Part shown: piece by piece, positions 26,498-35,522 of the stretch
Layout: every line of letters starts with the position of its first letter
Numbering within the stretch: the stretch's first letter is position 1
Source: Pseudolactococcus sp041800635
Lineage (GTDB): Bacteria; Bacillota; Bacilli; Lactobacillales; Streptococcaceae
Direction: 5' to 3'
Length of the DNA stretch: 64,000 bases
NCBI GenBank assembly: GCA_047833645.1
Contig: CP181259.1
Coordinates: 310,001 to 374,000 of the forward strand
The notes under the pieces: generated by a model
Told to the model about the DNA's origin: nothing
The model's database searches: none
What the model saw: only the letters and a program-made list of their open reading frames with translations
Translations under genes and position numbers: made by a program

Positions 26498-29093
26498 TCG
26501 TCACCTTTTTCTTAATCACCATTTGCAAGATACCACCATTTTCGTAGTATTCTAAATCTGCTTGTGAGTCAAAACGTAGTTTAGCTTGGAAGGTTTTATC
26601 ATCTGCGTGAACTGTAATCAACTGACCGATTTCTGGTTTTTCAGGGAAATCAAAACTAAAGGTTTCAAATCCTGTCAAACCTAGACTATCTGCGGTTTCC
26701 CCAGATAAGAACTGCAGTGGAATCAAGCCCATCATGGCAAGATTACTGCGGTGAATCCGCTCAAAACTTTCAGCAATGACAACTTTAACCCCTAAGAGAT
26801 TAGTCCCTTTAGCTGCCCAGTCACGAGATGAGCCCATACCGTAGTCTTTACCAGCTAACACGACAAGTGATGTGCCATCAGCTTTATAATTCATGGCTGC
26901 ATCGTAGATTGGTAACACGTCTTCACCGTATTTGGTCACGCCACCTTCAATGCCGGGTGTCAATTGATTTTTAATACGGATGTTAGCAAATGTCCCACGT
27001 GTCATGACTTTATCATTCCCACGTCGGCTACCATAAGAGTTGAAATCACGCGGTTCAACACCAGCAGCAGACAAAAATTCTCCTGCAGGTGATTTCATGG
27101 CAATGTTACCAGCGGGGCTGATGTGATCTGTTGTCACAGAATCACCAAATTTTGCTAGCACACGTAAGTTCTTGAGTGGCGTATGACTAGCAGTCGCAGC
27201 CAAACTCAAGTCTTCAAAGTAAGGCGGATTGGCAACATAGGTTGAGTTTTCATCCCAGTTGTAAGTTTCAGATTTTGATGATTTGATGTCATTCCAGGCT
27301 TCATTGGCATCAAAAACATGGGCATAGTAAGTCTCGTAAAGTTCACGTGTGACATATTTGTCCACTTCTGCCTTAACTGTTTCATAGTCTGGCATAATAT
27401 CTTTGAGATAAACAGCCTGTCCATTTTGATCCGCGCCTAGCGGCTCCCTTGTTAGGTCTTTTTTGACATTGCCCGCGATGGCATAAGCCACAACAAGCGG
27501 TGGACTACCCAAATAGTTAGCCTTAACAAGCGGATGGATGCGGCCTTCAAAGTTCCGGTTGCCAGAAAGGACTGAGGTCACGAGGACGTCTTGGTCGATG
27601 ATAGCTTCAGAAACATCATCTGCAAGGGGACCTGAGTTCCCAATACAAGTCGTACAGCCGTAGCCGACAACGTCAAAACCTAGAGCCGCAAGAGGCGCCA
27701 TCAGGCCAGCATCTTCGAGATAGGCGGTGACAACTTTTGAGCCGGGTGCGAGTGATGTTTTAACCGTTTGAGGGACTGTCAAGCCTTTGGCCACGGCATT
27801 TTTCGCCAAGAGTCCTGCCATCATCATGACATAAGGATTGCTGGTATTGGTACAAGACGTGATGGCCGCGATCGCGATGTCACCTTCTTTGACAAGGCCG
27901 TCAGCTTTGTGCTCACCCGTCGCAAGATCTTTTGAAAAGGCCTCAAATTCTGATGCCATTTGCCCGAGGGCAATCAAATCTTGTGGGCGTTTAGGGCCGG
28001 ACAAATAGGTTTCAACGGTTGCCAAGTCAACTTCGATGACTTGGTTATAAGCCGCTTCTTTTGAGGCATCGTAAAACAGATGATTGGCCTTAGCATAAGC
28101 TTCAACCAAAGAGACGAGCTTGGCATCTCGATTGGTATTAGTTAAATAATTAAGCGTTTCCTCATCAATTGGGAAGAAACCACAAGTTGCCCCATATTCT
28201 GGTGCCATATTGGCAACCGTGGCGCGATCTGCAAGCGTCAAACTGGCAAGACCAGGCCCGAAATATTCGACAAATTTACCGACAACATTTTGATCACGGA
28301 GAATTTTTGTCATCGTTAAGGCTAAATCGGTAGCTGTCGCCAATGGATTGAGTCTACCGACAAATCGCACACCAATCACTTCAGGCATCGGGAAATAAGA
28401 GGCTTCGCCTAAGATAGCAGCCTCAGCTTCAATTCCCCCAACACCCCAACCTAGGACGCCTAGGCCATTGATCATAGTCGTGTGGCTGTCTGTCCCGAAA
28501 ACAGTATCAGGCAGCAAGACACCGTCTTTGACACTAACAACGTCTGACAAAAATTCAATATTAACTTGGTGAATAATTCCTGTTGCCGGTGGGACAACAC
28601 GGAAGTTCTCAAAAGACTCCGTCGCCCATTTAAGGAATTCGTAACGTTCCCCATTGCGCTCAAATTCACGCTTGGCGTTGAATTGCAAGGCTTGTTCAGA
28701 ACCTGAATAATCGACTTGTAAGGAGTGGTCAATAACCAAATCAACGGAGACTTCTGGATTAATCAGCTCAGGCTGTCCGCCTAATTTTTTGACTGAATCG
28801 CGCATGGCAGCGAGATCCACAACGGCCGGCACACCTGTAAAGTCTTGTAAGATGACCCGACTCGGTTTAAATGGAATTTCACCAGAATCAAGGGTTTGAC
28901 CATCATAGTTTTGCAGTTTTTCCAGATGCTCTGAGGTGAATTTGACCCCATCAAAATTGCGAAGTATTCCTTCTGTCAGGATACGCAGCGAATAAGGGAG
29001 CGTCTCAATATTTGCGATGGCAGATTGAATATCAAAATAAGTGTAATCAGTGCCATTAACCGTTAGCGTTTTCTTATAATTTTCTGATGTCAT
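26490..29093 (-). CDS. acnA: Aconitate hydratase
   Basis: Aconitase interconverts citrate and isocitrate through a [4Fe-4S] cluster. The 867-residue protein has AcnA/IRP1 layout. The cluster cysteines are in AITSCTNTSNP and GYGCTTCIGNSGP; the fourth domain carries KDYGMGSSRDWAAKG. GTDSHTTMINGLGVLGWGVGG and the N-terminal DFTGVPAVVDLAAMRD are also as in the family. It overlaps citrate synthase by four bases upstream and icd by eight bases downstream, so the three are translated from one message. Confidence 0.97.
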   Translation of the reverse strand: MTSENYKKTLTVNGTDYTYFDIQSAIANIETLPYSLRILTEGILRNFDGVKFTSEHLEKLQNYDGQTLDSGEIPFKPSRVILQDFTGVPAVVDLAAMRDSVKKLGGQPELINPEVSVDLVIDHSLQVDYSGSEQALQFNAKREFERNGERYEFLKWATESFENFRVVPPATGIIHQVNIEFLSDVVSVKDGVLLPDTVFGTDSHTTMINGLGVLGWGVGGIEAEAAILGEASYFPMPEVIGVRFVGRLNPLATATDLALTMTKILRDQNVVGKFVEYFGPGLASLTLADRATVANMAPEYGATCGFFPIDEETLNYLTNTNRDAKLVSLVEAYAKANHLFYDASKEAAYNQVIEVDLATVETYLSGPKRPQDLIALGQMASEFEAFSKDLATGEHKADGLVKEGDIAIAAITSCTNTSNPYVMMMAGLLAKNAVAKGLTVPQTVKTSLAPGSKVVTAYLEDAGLMAPLAALGFDVVGYGCTTCIGNSGPLADDVSEAIIDQDVLVTSVLSGNRNFEGRIHPLVKANYLGSPPLVVAYAIAGNVKKDLTREPLGADQNGQAVYLKDIMPDYETVKAEVDKYVTRELYETYYAHVFDANEAWNDIKSSKSETYNWDENSTYVANPPYFEDLSLAATASHTPLKNLRVLAKFGDSVTTDHISPAGNIAMKSPAGEFLSAAGVEPRDFNSYGSRRGNDKVMTRGTFANIRIKNQLTPGIEGGVTKYGEDVLPIYDAAMNYKADGTSLVVLAGKDYGMGSSRDWAAKGTNLLGVKVVIAESFERIHRSNLAMMGLIPLQFLSGETADSLGLTGFETFSFDFPEKPEIGQLITVHADDKTFQAKLRFDSQADLEYYENGGILQMVIKKKVTNG

Positions 29094-30415
29094 GCGTTCC
29101 TATCCTCTAGTTTTGTATAGTGTTTCGTCGACAGCACACTTTCATAGGCCGGCCGAATGATTTTATTCATGTTGAGCATTTCTTCCATGCGGTGGGCACT
29201 CCAACCAACAATTCGCGCAATGGCAAATAAAGGCGTGTAAAGCTCCTCAGGAAGATCTAACATTTTATAGACAAAGCCACTGTAAAAGTCGACATTGGCC
29301 GAAACACCCTTATAGATGTTACGTTCTTGGGCAATAACTTGCGGTGCGAGACGCTCAATTCTCTTATAAAAGTCATACGCGTCATGCAAGCCTTTTTCTT
29401 CAGCTAACTCTTGCACATATGATTTCAATACTTCTGCACGCGGATCAGAAACCGAGTAAATGGCGTGGCCCATCCCATAAATCAAGCCTTGCTTGTCAAA
29501 GGCTTCCTTGTTCAAAATTTTGCGTAAATAATCAGAAATTTCGGCTTCATCACTAGGATCTGCCAAGTTTTCCCAAATGTCATCCAACATTTTGGCCACT
29601 TGGATGTTAGCACCCCCATGCTTGGCCCCTTTCAGGCTCGACAAAGACGCGACAACTGACGCATAGGTATCCGTACCAGAACTTGTCACCACGTGAGTCG
29701 TAAAGGTCGAGTTATTCCCACCCCCATGCTCCATGTGGAGAATCAAAGCCAAGTCCAAAACTTTAGCCTCGATATCTGTAAATTGCTTATCTGGTCGTAA
29801 GAGCCGCAAGATATTTTGCGCCGTCGTCAGGTTTTCATCTGGATAGTGAATGTAGAGACTCTCGCCATTTTCATAGTGATTATAAGCCTGATAGGCATAA
29901 ATCGCCAGCAAGGGAAAATTAGCGATCAGGCAAAGCGACTGATCCAACACATTTTCCAGCGTCATCTCACTGGCCTTGCGATCAAAAGTCGCCAAACTCA
30001 GAATACTCCGGCTGATCGAATTCATGATATCACTCGATGTCGCCTCCAAAATAATATCGCGCACAAAGTCTTCCGGTAACTGGCGTTTTGCCGCAAGTAA
30101 TTGGGTAAATGATGTCAGTTCTTCTAACGTCGGTAGCTCACCAAAAAGGAGCAGGTAGGTAATCTCTTCAAAACCAAATCGGTTTTCCGCTTTCAGATGC
30201 GTTGAGATATCTTTAATGTTAATCGCACGATACTCTAAGATACCGGGCATGGGATCGCCATGTTCATCAAAGGAATGAATGGCTGAAATATTGGTCAGTC
30301 CAGCTAAAACACCCTTACCATTGACATCACGGAGTCCTTTTTTAACGTCATACTGCTGATAAAAATCAAGTGGAATAATGGAATTTTTTTTAATCTTCTC
30401 TGTGTAGTTATTCAT
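29090..30415 (-). CDS. citZ: Citrate synthase
   Basis: It condenses oxaloacetate and acetyl-CoA. Catalytic motifs are LHMEHGGGNNSTFTTHVV (with a histidine), LKGAKHGGANIQV and, near the end, the aspartate region NVDFYSGFVY. A longer frame opens at an ATG at 30487, but it has no Shine-Dalgarno and a consensus promoter (TTGTAA, 17 bases, TATAAT) lies right across its first codons. The next ATG at 30415, with GAAAGG twelve bases before it, gives MNNYTEKIKK and 441 residues; I prefer it. It is the first gene of citZ-acnA-icd. Confidence 0.94.
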   Translation of the reverse strand: MNNYTEKIKKNSIIPLDFYQQYDVKKGLRDVNGKGVLAGLTNISAIHSFDEHGDPMPGILEYRAINIKDISTHLKAENRFGFEEITYLLLFGELPTLEELTSFTQLLAAKRQLPEDFVRDIILEATSSDIMNSISRSILSLATFDRKASEMTLENVLDQSLCLIANFPLLAIYAYQAYNHYENGESLYIHYPDENLTTAQNILRLLRPDKQFTDIEAKVLDLALILHMEHGGGNNSTFTTHVVTSSGTDTYASVVASLSSLKGAKHGGANIQVAKMLDDIWENLADPSDEAEISDYLRKILNKEAFDKQGLIYGMGHAIYSVSDPRAEVLKSYVQELAEEKGLHDAYDFYKRIERLAPQVIAQERNIYKGVSANVDFYSGFVYKMLDLPEELYTPLFAIARIVGWSAHRMEEMLNMNKIIRPAYESVLSTKHYTKLEDRNA

Positions 30416-30466
30416 GAAATGCGTCAACCTTTCGAATGAATCTTCTGAAAATTTTGATATTGACTT

Positions 30467-30495
30467 ATTATAATTTATTTTTGCCATATTTACAA
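30467..30495 (-). promoter_or_regulatory. Promoter of the citZ-acnA-icd operon
   Basis: -35 TTGTAA at 30490-30495 and -10 TATAAT at 30467-30472 with exactly 17 bases between them. Transcription would start near 30460, giving a leader of about 45 bases to the ATG at 30415. Confidence 0.7.
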
Positions 30496-30584
30496 GTTTT
30501 TATACCCATTTGCTTGTCACTTTGATGGGAATTGTTCGTTTTTATATTCACAATCTCACCCTAGCCCGCACGCGAGTATTCAAA

Positions 30585-30611
30585 AACTTCATCAGAGTGT
30601 CTGACGAAGTT
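30585..30611 (-). terminator. Intrinsic terminator overlapping the whiA stop codon
   Basis: AACTTCgTCAGA / TCTGAtGAAGTT around a three-base loop, then TTTTG leftward. The whiA TGA at 30592-30594 lies inside the distal arm. Confidence 0.7.
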
Positions 30612-31497
30612 GACTGGCTAATGCTTTAATTTTTCTGAGGCGATGATTGACACCTGACTTGCCTAAAGGTGTGGCTAGCGTCTGTCCTAGCTCCACGATG
30701 GTTGCATCAGGATTGGCCATTCTCGCCACTGCCAGTTCTCGGAGATTATCTGGTAATTTATTACAACTTTGTAAAAATTTGATATCTTCAATCGCAGACT
30801 GGGCTGCATTGACGGTCTTGCCAATGTTAGCCGCTTCGAAATTAGTCTGACGATTGGCGGTGTTGCGCATGTCGCGGACGATTTTGGCGTCTTCATACTT
30901 AAACCGTGCGGCGTTTGCGCCAATGAGGCTGAGAAAATCGATGATCATCTCAGAATTTGAGAGGTAGGTGACGACGCGTGTTTTACGCGCAATGATCTTG
31001 CTTCTGATGCCGAAGTTGTCCAGTAAATACTGCAGGTCAGACGCATGTTCCTCGTAATAAGACGCGATTTCCAGATGATACTTGCCGTTTTCAGGATTGG
31101 TCACGCTGCCACTGCTCAAAAAAGCGCCGCGCAGGTAGCCGATAGCTTTTTTTTCATCGAATTTGACGGTGTCAGGGATGCCGTGATCCAGCAAGAGGCT
31201 GTCGGCTAGATCAAAGCGGTCGAGGACTTCCGAGACATTGTCGGTGATCATCAGGGTGTAGACGCGATTTTTAGATAGGGTAGTCTTTTGGTGGGTTTTG
31301 ATGACGGATTTGATGCCATAGGTATCTGACAGAGTCCCGTAGATAAAGCGCGCAGTTGTCGCATTTTCAGTCGTTACCGAAAGGGTCAGGCCATTGGAAA
31401 TGCCGAGCACGCCATTCATCCGAATGAGGGCGATGATGACCCCATCTGTCACCTTTAGCTGGGTCAATTCTTGCTTCACATCTGCTGAAAAACTCAT
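30592..31497 (-). CDS. whiA: WhiA-type DNA-binding regulator
   Basis: WhiA proteins combine an N-terminal degenerate LAGLIDADG homing-endonuclease fold with a C-terminal helix-turn-helix. Here GYLRGAFLSSGSVTNPENGKYHLEI (about residues 123-147) is the LAGLIDADG core, and LGQTLATPLGKSGVNHRLRKI near the end is the recognition helix. In Firmicutes WhiA affects cell division and chromosome segregation. It is last in the thioesterase-HAD-DUF1461-rapZ-yvcK-whiA run and overlaps yvcK by four bases. Confidence 0.95.
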   Translation of the reverse strand: MSFSADVKQELTQLKVTDGVIIALIRMNGVLGISNGLTLSVTTENATTARFIYGTLSDTYGIKSVIKTHQKTTLSKNRVYTLMITDNVSEVLDRFDLADSLLLDHGIPDTVKFDEKKAIGYLRGAFLSSGSVTNPENGKYHLEIASYYEEHASDLQYLLDNFGIRSKIIARKTRVVTYLSNSEMIIDFLSLIGANAARFKYEDAKIVRDMRNTANRQTNFEAANIGKTVNAAQSAIEDIKFLQSCNKLPDNLRELAVARMANPDATIVELGQTLATPLGKSGVNHRLRKIKALASQLRQTL

Positions 31498-32471
31498 GAC
31501 GGCCGGCGCTCGCTAATGTGCATGATTTCTTCCGTGACGGCATCGCCATTATGAAAGGCCCCGCCGTCGACTAATTTCAGGAAATTAGCGGAAATCACGC
31601 GCACATTTTCCGCCTGCAGACCACTGAAATCGTGAGTCACCTGTACCAGATACTCATCAAATTTATTGGAATTCATATAGCTATCCGGAACCCTCTCCAC
31701 ATTAACCAAAACGGTATCAATGAAAGGCAGGCCGACATGTTCATGCAGAATTCTAACGTGATCCGCATCGGTAAAATTCTCTGTTTCACCCCGCTGGGTC
31801 ATGATATTGCAGACATAGACGACCTGCGCCAGGGTTCTCACCAAAGCTTCACGGATTTCAGGAATCACAACATTCGGTAAAATGGAGGTGAAGAGACTAC
31901 CAGGTCCCATGACAATCATATCAGCTGTCATAATGGCATTGACGACATGGCGTGAAGCGGTCGGCAGCTCATCATTATGGGTATTGGTGACATAGACATG
32001 GTCAATGGTGCCGGGATAATCGGCAATCTGACTTTCACCCACGATTTCTGTTTGATCCTTAAAGACAGCGTGTAAGGTCAAGGCTGATTCACTAGAAGGC
32101 AAAATACGACCTTGAACATGGAAAAACTTAGATAAAATTTTAAGGGCATTGTAAGTCGAGCCCTGCATTTCAGAAACGCCTGCAATGACGAGATTGCCGA
32201 TGGGATGACCACTCAGTGGCCCATCCTCAGCCCGAAAACGGTATTGGAAAATCTGCCCATAAACGCTTGGCATATCACTCATGGCAACTAAGACATTGCG
32301 CAAATCACCTGGCGGTGCGATATCCAGTGTCCCTCTCAATTTACCTGAACTGCCCCCATCATCCGCAACGGTGACAATCGCCGTCAATTCCACGTCTTCT
32401 TTTCTCAAGGAATCGAGAATAACGGGAATACCGGTCCCACCGCCAATGACAACTATTTTTTTCTTTCTCAT
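31494..32471 (-). CDS. yvcK: YvcK/GlmR-family cell-wall carbon regulator (CofD-like)
   Basis: YvcK (GlmR) binds UDP-GlcNAc and directs carbon towards peptidoglycan precursors under gluconeogenic growth; the fold is that of CofD, 2-phospho-lactate transferase. The 325-residue protein begins with the nucleotide-binding VVIGGGTGIPVILDSLR, and has TVADDGGSSGKLR and PPGDLRNVLVAMS, all family motifs. It overlaps rapZ and whiA by four bases on either side. The cell-wall role is known from other Firmicutes and is inferred here. Confidence 0.93.
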   Translation of the reverse strand: MRKKKIVVIGGGTGIPVILDSLRKEDVELTAIVTVADDGGSSGKLRGTLDIAPPGDLRNVLVAMSDMPSVYGQIFQYRFRAEDGPLSGHPIGNLVIAGVSEMQGSTYNALKILSKFFHVQGRILPSSESALTLHAVFKDQTEIVGESQIADYPGTIDHVYVTNTHNDELPTASRHVVNAIMTADMIVMGPGSLFTSILPNVVIPEIREALVRTLAQVVYVCNIMTQRGETENFTDADHVRILHEHVGLPFIDTVLVNVERVPDSYMNSNKFDEYLVQVTHDFSGLQAENVRVISANFLKLVDGGAFHNGDAVTEEIMHISERRPS

Positions 32472-33361
32472 GAGCGGTTGACCGTTTCCTTTCTTCTGTC
32501 TTTGTCACGATGACTGAGATTGACTAACCAACCTTTAGACGCCAGTTCTTCCGAGATGCGTTTGGCAAAGGCGACACTTCGGTGCTGACCACCCGTACAG
32601 CCAACGGCAATCACGAGGACTGATTTACCTTCTTTTTCATAACCAGGAATAATCGGATTGAGCATGGTCATCAAATTTTGATAGAAGGCTTCAGACTCAG
32701 GCGCATCCATGACATAGTGATAGACGGCATCGTCAAGACCAGTTTGATTCCGCAATTCTGGGACATAGTGCGGATTAGGCAAGAAACGAACGTCAAAGAC
32801 CAAATCGGCATCCAATGGCAGGCCATATTTAAAACCAAAACTCATGACTTCAATTCTAAAAGCAGCTTTGGTATTTTCAGTCGCAAATTGTTGGATAATT
32901 TGTGAACGCAGATTGCGCGGTGTTAATTCTGTTGTATCAATCACATTTTGCGAGAATGATTTTAAGGGAGATAGGAGCTCACGTTCCCGTGTGATGCCAT
33001 CCAAGACACGGCCATCTTCTGCCAGTGGATGACTACGGCGTGTTTCTTTATAGCGCGCCACCAGTTCTTCATCAGAGCTGTCTAAAAAGAGCAGTCTGAA
33101 ATCGACATGTGGATTATCTGATAGGTCATTGACAATGTCAGATAGGGCGTCAAAAAAGCTACGGCTCCGCATGTCCACGACCATTGCGACTTTATCAATG
33201 TCGCTGCTTTCAGAAGTTGTCAAGAGACTGATAAATTTTTCAATGAGATTAGCAGGCATATTATCAATGGTAAAGTAACCCATGTCTTCAAAAGACTGGA
33301 TGGCGACTGTTTTACCGGCACCGCTCATCCCCGTGATAATCACTAAATTAATTTTTTGCAT
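32468..33361 (-). CDS. rapZ: RapZ-family nucleotide-binding protein (YvcJ)
   Basis: A GTPase/ATPase of 297 residues with the P-loop ITGMSGAGKTVAIQSFED, IDNMP following, and the C-terminal signature VAVGCTGGQHRSV. In E. coli RapZ binds the glmS-regulating small RNAs; in B. subtilis the YvcJ homologue affects competence and phosphorylates nothing known. AAAAGGAG nine bases before the ATG fixes the start. It overlaps yvcK by four bases and the upstream membrane protein gene by fourteen. Confidence 0.94.
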   Translation of the reverse strand: MQKINLVIITGMSGAGKTVAIQSFEDMGYFTIDNMPANLIEKFISLLTTSESSDIDKVAMVVDMRSRSFFDALSDIVNDLSDNPHVDFRLLFLDSSDEELVARYKETRRSHPLAEDGRVLDGITRERELLSPLKSFSQNVIDTTELTPRNLRSQIIQQFATENTKAAFRIEVMSFGFKYGLPLDADLVFDVRFLPNPHYVPELRNQTGLDDAVYHYVMDAPESEAFYQNLMTMLNPIIPGYEKEGKSVLVIAVGCTGGQHRSVAFAKRISEELASKGWLVNLSHRDKDRRKETVNRS

Positions 33362-33968
33362 TTGAAAAACTCCTTTTCGTTTTGAGCAATAAGACAGACC
33401 AAAATGCTAAATAGATGACGCCAAAAATCATGAAACACAACATAAAATAACGTTCTGGTAAGATATTAATAACAGGATCCGTTGCAGGATCAATGAGCCA
33501 GGTGGCATCTCTGAAAAAAATTTGATGAAAGGTAATGAAGAGCGACTCAAAGCCACCAAATAAAGCAAGCACTGCGATGAAAACAGGGATGATCAAACAA
33601 ATCTTAAGGCCTTGATAGAATTGCCGATAATCCTTTTTCTTAATAAAGCTCAGTGCGGGCACGAGCAAGACAAGGCTAACGATCATCGCCAGTAGAAAAA
33701 GCTGTTTGACATCCACAAAGTGTTTAAGTCCTGCTGGTGAACTCTTAAAATCCGGCATATTCAAACTTTTGACAGACGGATTCAGCAAATAGGCCATCAA
33801 ACGATCAAAATTATAGCCAATCGTTTTCCGACTGAGAAAGGTTAGTTCCGGTAGTTTAAAAACATCAATTAAGGCATAAAATAAGGGAATGGCTGCAAGA
33901 ATCGTTAAACTAGCGCTGGCTGCAACCGACCAAATCAGTGTGAGCAAAAAATGGATTTTAGCTTTCAT
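33348..33968 (-). CDS. TIGR01906/DUF1461 integral membrane protein
   Basis: A 206-residue protein with five or so hydrophobic segments: about 10-32, 92-115 (AMIVSLVLLVPALSF), 124-144 and 175-197. The middle MPDFKSSPAGLKHFVDVKQLF is the conserved extracellular DxxxxxHxxDV-type loop of this uncharacterised family, which regularly sits beside rapZ/yvcK/whiA or the NagD-like HAD gene in lactic acid bacteria. Function is unknown. It starts ten bases after the HAD stop. Confidence 0.8.
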   Translation of the reverse strand: MKAKIHFLLTLIWSVAASASLTILAAIPLFYALIDVFKLPELTFLSRKTIGYNFDRLMAYLLNPSVKSLNMPDFKSSPAGLKHFVDVKQLFLLAMIVSLVLLVPALSFIKKKDYRQFYQGLKICLIIPVFIAVLALFGGFESLFITFHQIFFRDATWLIDPATDPVINILPERYFMLCFMIFGVIYLAFWSVLLLKTKRSFSNAKN

Positions 33969-33978
33969 CCTCTGTCAC

Positions 33979-34752
33979 TCACAAGTCCCAGTCATCCAGT
34001 GTCGCGACAACGTAAGTCGGGGCGATCGGTAAGTCTGGCACTTCTTCAGGTTTGGTAAAACCAGTCGTCACCAGCAAGGTATCGATATCATTATCAATAC
34101 CGGCACGAATATCCGTCAGGTAATTATCGCCGACCATCAAAAGATCACGACGGGCAATGCCGATACGCTCCACGGCTTTGTTCATAATAATCGCATTGGG
34201 CTTACCGATAAAAATCGGTTTGACCCGTGTCGCCACTTCCAGTAATTTGTTAATACTACCGGCACCTGGTAAGAGGCCACGTTCTGTTGGAATGTTCAAA
34301 TCTGGATTAGTCCCAATAAACATGGCACCTTTGGCAATGGCAAGGGTTGCCAGGGTCAGCTTTTCATAGGTCAAATCATTGTCTAGCCCGACAACCACAT
34401 AGGCTGGATTTTCAGTATCCCGTTGGTAGCTGCCATAAATCGCAGACTTGAGCCCTGACTCACCAATGACATAGGCTGTCTTGCCTTTTGCCATATCATC
34501 CATATATTCTAGCGTTGCTAAAGTCGCGGTATAGACCGTTGCTTCAGAAGTCGTGATGCCAAATTTTTCTTGCAATCTCGCCTGAACCTGCGCGGGTGTT
34601 TTGGTCGTATTATTGGTCACAAATAAATGCGGAATCTGTTTGTCTTGCAGACGCTGAACAAACCGCGTCCCTGCCTCGATCCGATCCTCACCCAGATAAA
34701 TCGTGCCGTCTAAATCAATCAAATAACCTTTGTAATCATTCAATTTACGCAT
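33979..34752 (-). CDS. HAD-IIA (NagD-like) hydrolase
   Basis: A 257-residue phosphatase of the TIGR01457 type. Motif I is YLIDLDGTIYLG (nucleophile aspartate), motif II VTNNTTKTP, motif III lysine in IGKPN, and motif IV MVGDNYLTDIRAGI, with a C2-type cap between. Members hydrolyse sugar or nucleotide phosphates (p-nitrophenyl phosphate in vitro); the natural substrate is not evident. It overlaps the thioesterase gene by eight bases. Confidence 0.88.
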   Translation of the reverse strand: MRKLNDYKGYLIDLDGTIYLGEDRIEAGTRFVQRLQDKQIPHLFVTNNTTKTPAQVQARLQEKFGITTSEATVYTATLATLEYMDDMAKGKTAYVIGESGLKSAIYGSYQRDTENPAYVVVGLDNDLTYEKLTLATLAIAKGAMFIGTNPDLNIPTERGLLPGAGSINKLLEVATRVKPIFIGKPNAIIMNKAVERIGIARRDLLMVGDNYLTDIRAGIDNDIDTLLVTTGFTKPEEVPDLPIAPTYVVATLDDWDL

Positions 34753-35479
34753 CTTCTTTTTCTCTCCAAGTCATCTCAGCCTGAGCATGCTTCCCTTCCG
34801 ATGCGATATCGTGAAACGACTGCACCCCCACCAAATCCACACGCGATGTCACGGTGGCGCCGTAAAGCACTTCCTTGCTGTATTTCAGGTGAATCCGCGC
34901 CGGCACATGGCTACTCAAAAAATCATAGCCCAGCACATCCGTCATCCAGTCGAAATACTTACTGTTATTGACATGACCGTTTTGGTCAATGTCGTTGAAC
35001 CGCACATGATAGCTTTTTTCGAGCGGCGTAGCGGACAAAGCCGTGTATTTATGGCCACGGACAATCTTTGAGATTTTCTCAGACTGATAAGGGGCGACAA
35101 TATCATCCTCGACATGGGCCACTTTTCGGCTCGTGATGTCGATCAAGACAAAAGTTGAATTGATCGTGAGTAAGGTCTCACCATTTTCAGCATAGAAAAC
35201 GAAATCTCGGTAGCAGAAAAATTTATTATAAGATTTGGCAAAGGTTGCCATCGTAATCACTTCGCTAAACCTTGGCAATCGGTGAATGGTCACGTCATAT
35301 TCGACTACAACCCAAGCGTAGTTGTAAGTCTCTTTCAACCAGTCATCACTAATGCCCAGGGTATGGGATTGTTCGCCCGACAGTTGCAAGGCGATATTGA
35401 AAAGACTCGGCAGTTTCATATTGCCATTGGCATCCGTTTCATAATAAGGGACAGTATATTTTTTCGTGTAAGTTAGCAT
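34745..35479 (-). CDS. Acyl-ACP thioesterase
   Basis: It releases fatty acids from acyl carrier protein. The 244-residue protein consists of two hotdog domains: the first with YYETDANGNMKLPSLFNIALQ and the second with VRFNDIDQNGHVNNSKYFDWM, the latter holding the Asn-His pair typical of FatA/B-like and bacterial acyl-ACP thioesterases. The ATG is preceded by TGGTAAAAT ending six bases away, and only a poor AAGAG, so leaderless initiation is possible. It is the first gene of the six-gene run ending in whiA. Confidence 0.9.
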   Translation of the reverse strand: MLTYTKKYTVPYYETDANGNMKLPSLFNIALQLSGEQSHTLGISDDWLKETYNYAWVVVEYDVTIHRLPRFSEVITMATFAKSYNKFFCYRDFVFYAENGETLLTINSTFVLIDITSRKVAHVEDDIVAPYQSEKISKIVRGHKYTALSATPLEKSYHVRFNDIDQNGHVNNSKYFDWMTDVLGYDFLSSHVPARIHLKYSKEVLYGATVTSRVDLVGVQSFHDIASEGKHAQAEMTWREKEDA

Positions 35480-35484
35480 ACTCT

Positions 35485-35493
35485 TATTTTACC
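35485..35493 (-). promoter_or_regulatory. Extended -10 promoter of the thioesterase-whiA operon
   Basis: TGGTAAAAT follows directly on the T-tract of the lysozyme terminator and ends six bases before the ATG, the same layout as at lspA. Confidence 0.55.
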
Positions 35494-35497
35494 AAAA

Positions 35498-35519
35498 AAA
35501 ACGCCGAAATTGGCGTTTT
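35498..35519 (-). terminator. Intrinsic terminator for the GH25 lysozyme gene
   Basis: AAAACGCC / GGCGTTTT around a six-base loop with a following T run, just past the lysozyme stop. Confidence 0.75.
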
Positions 35520-35522
35520 GAG

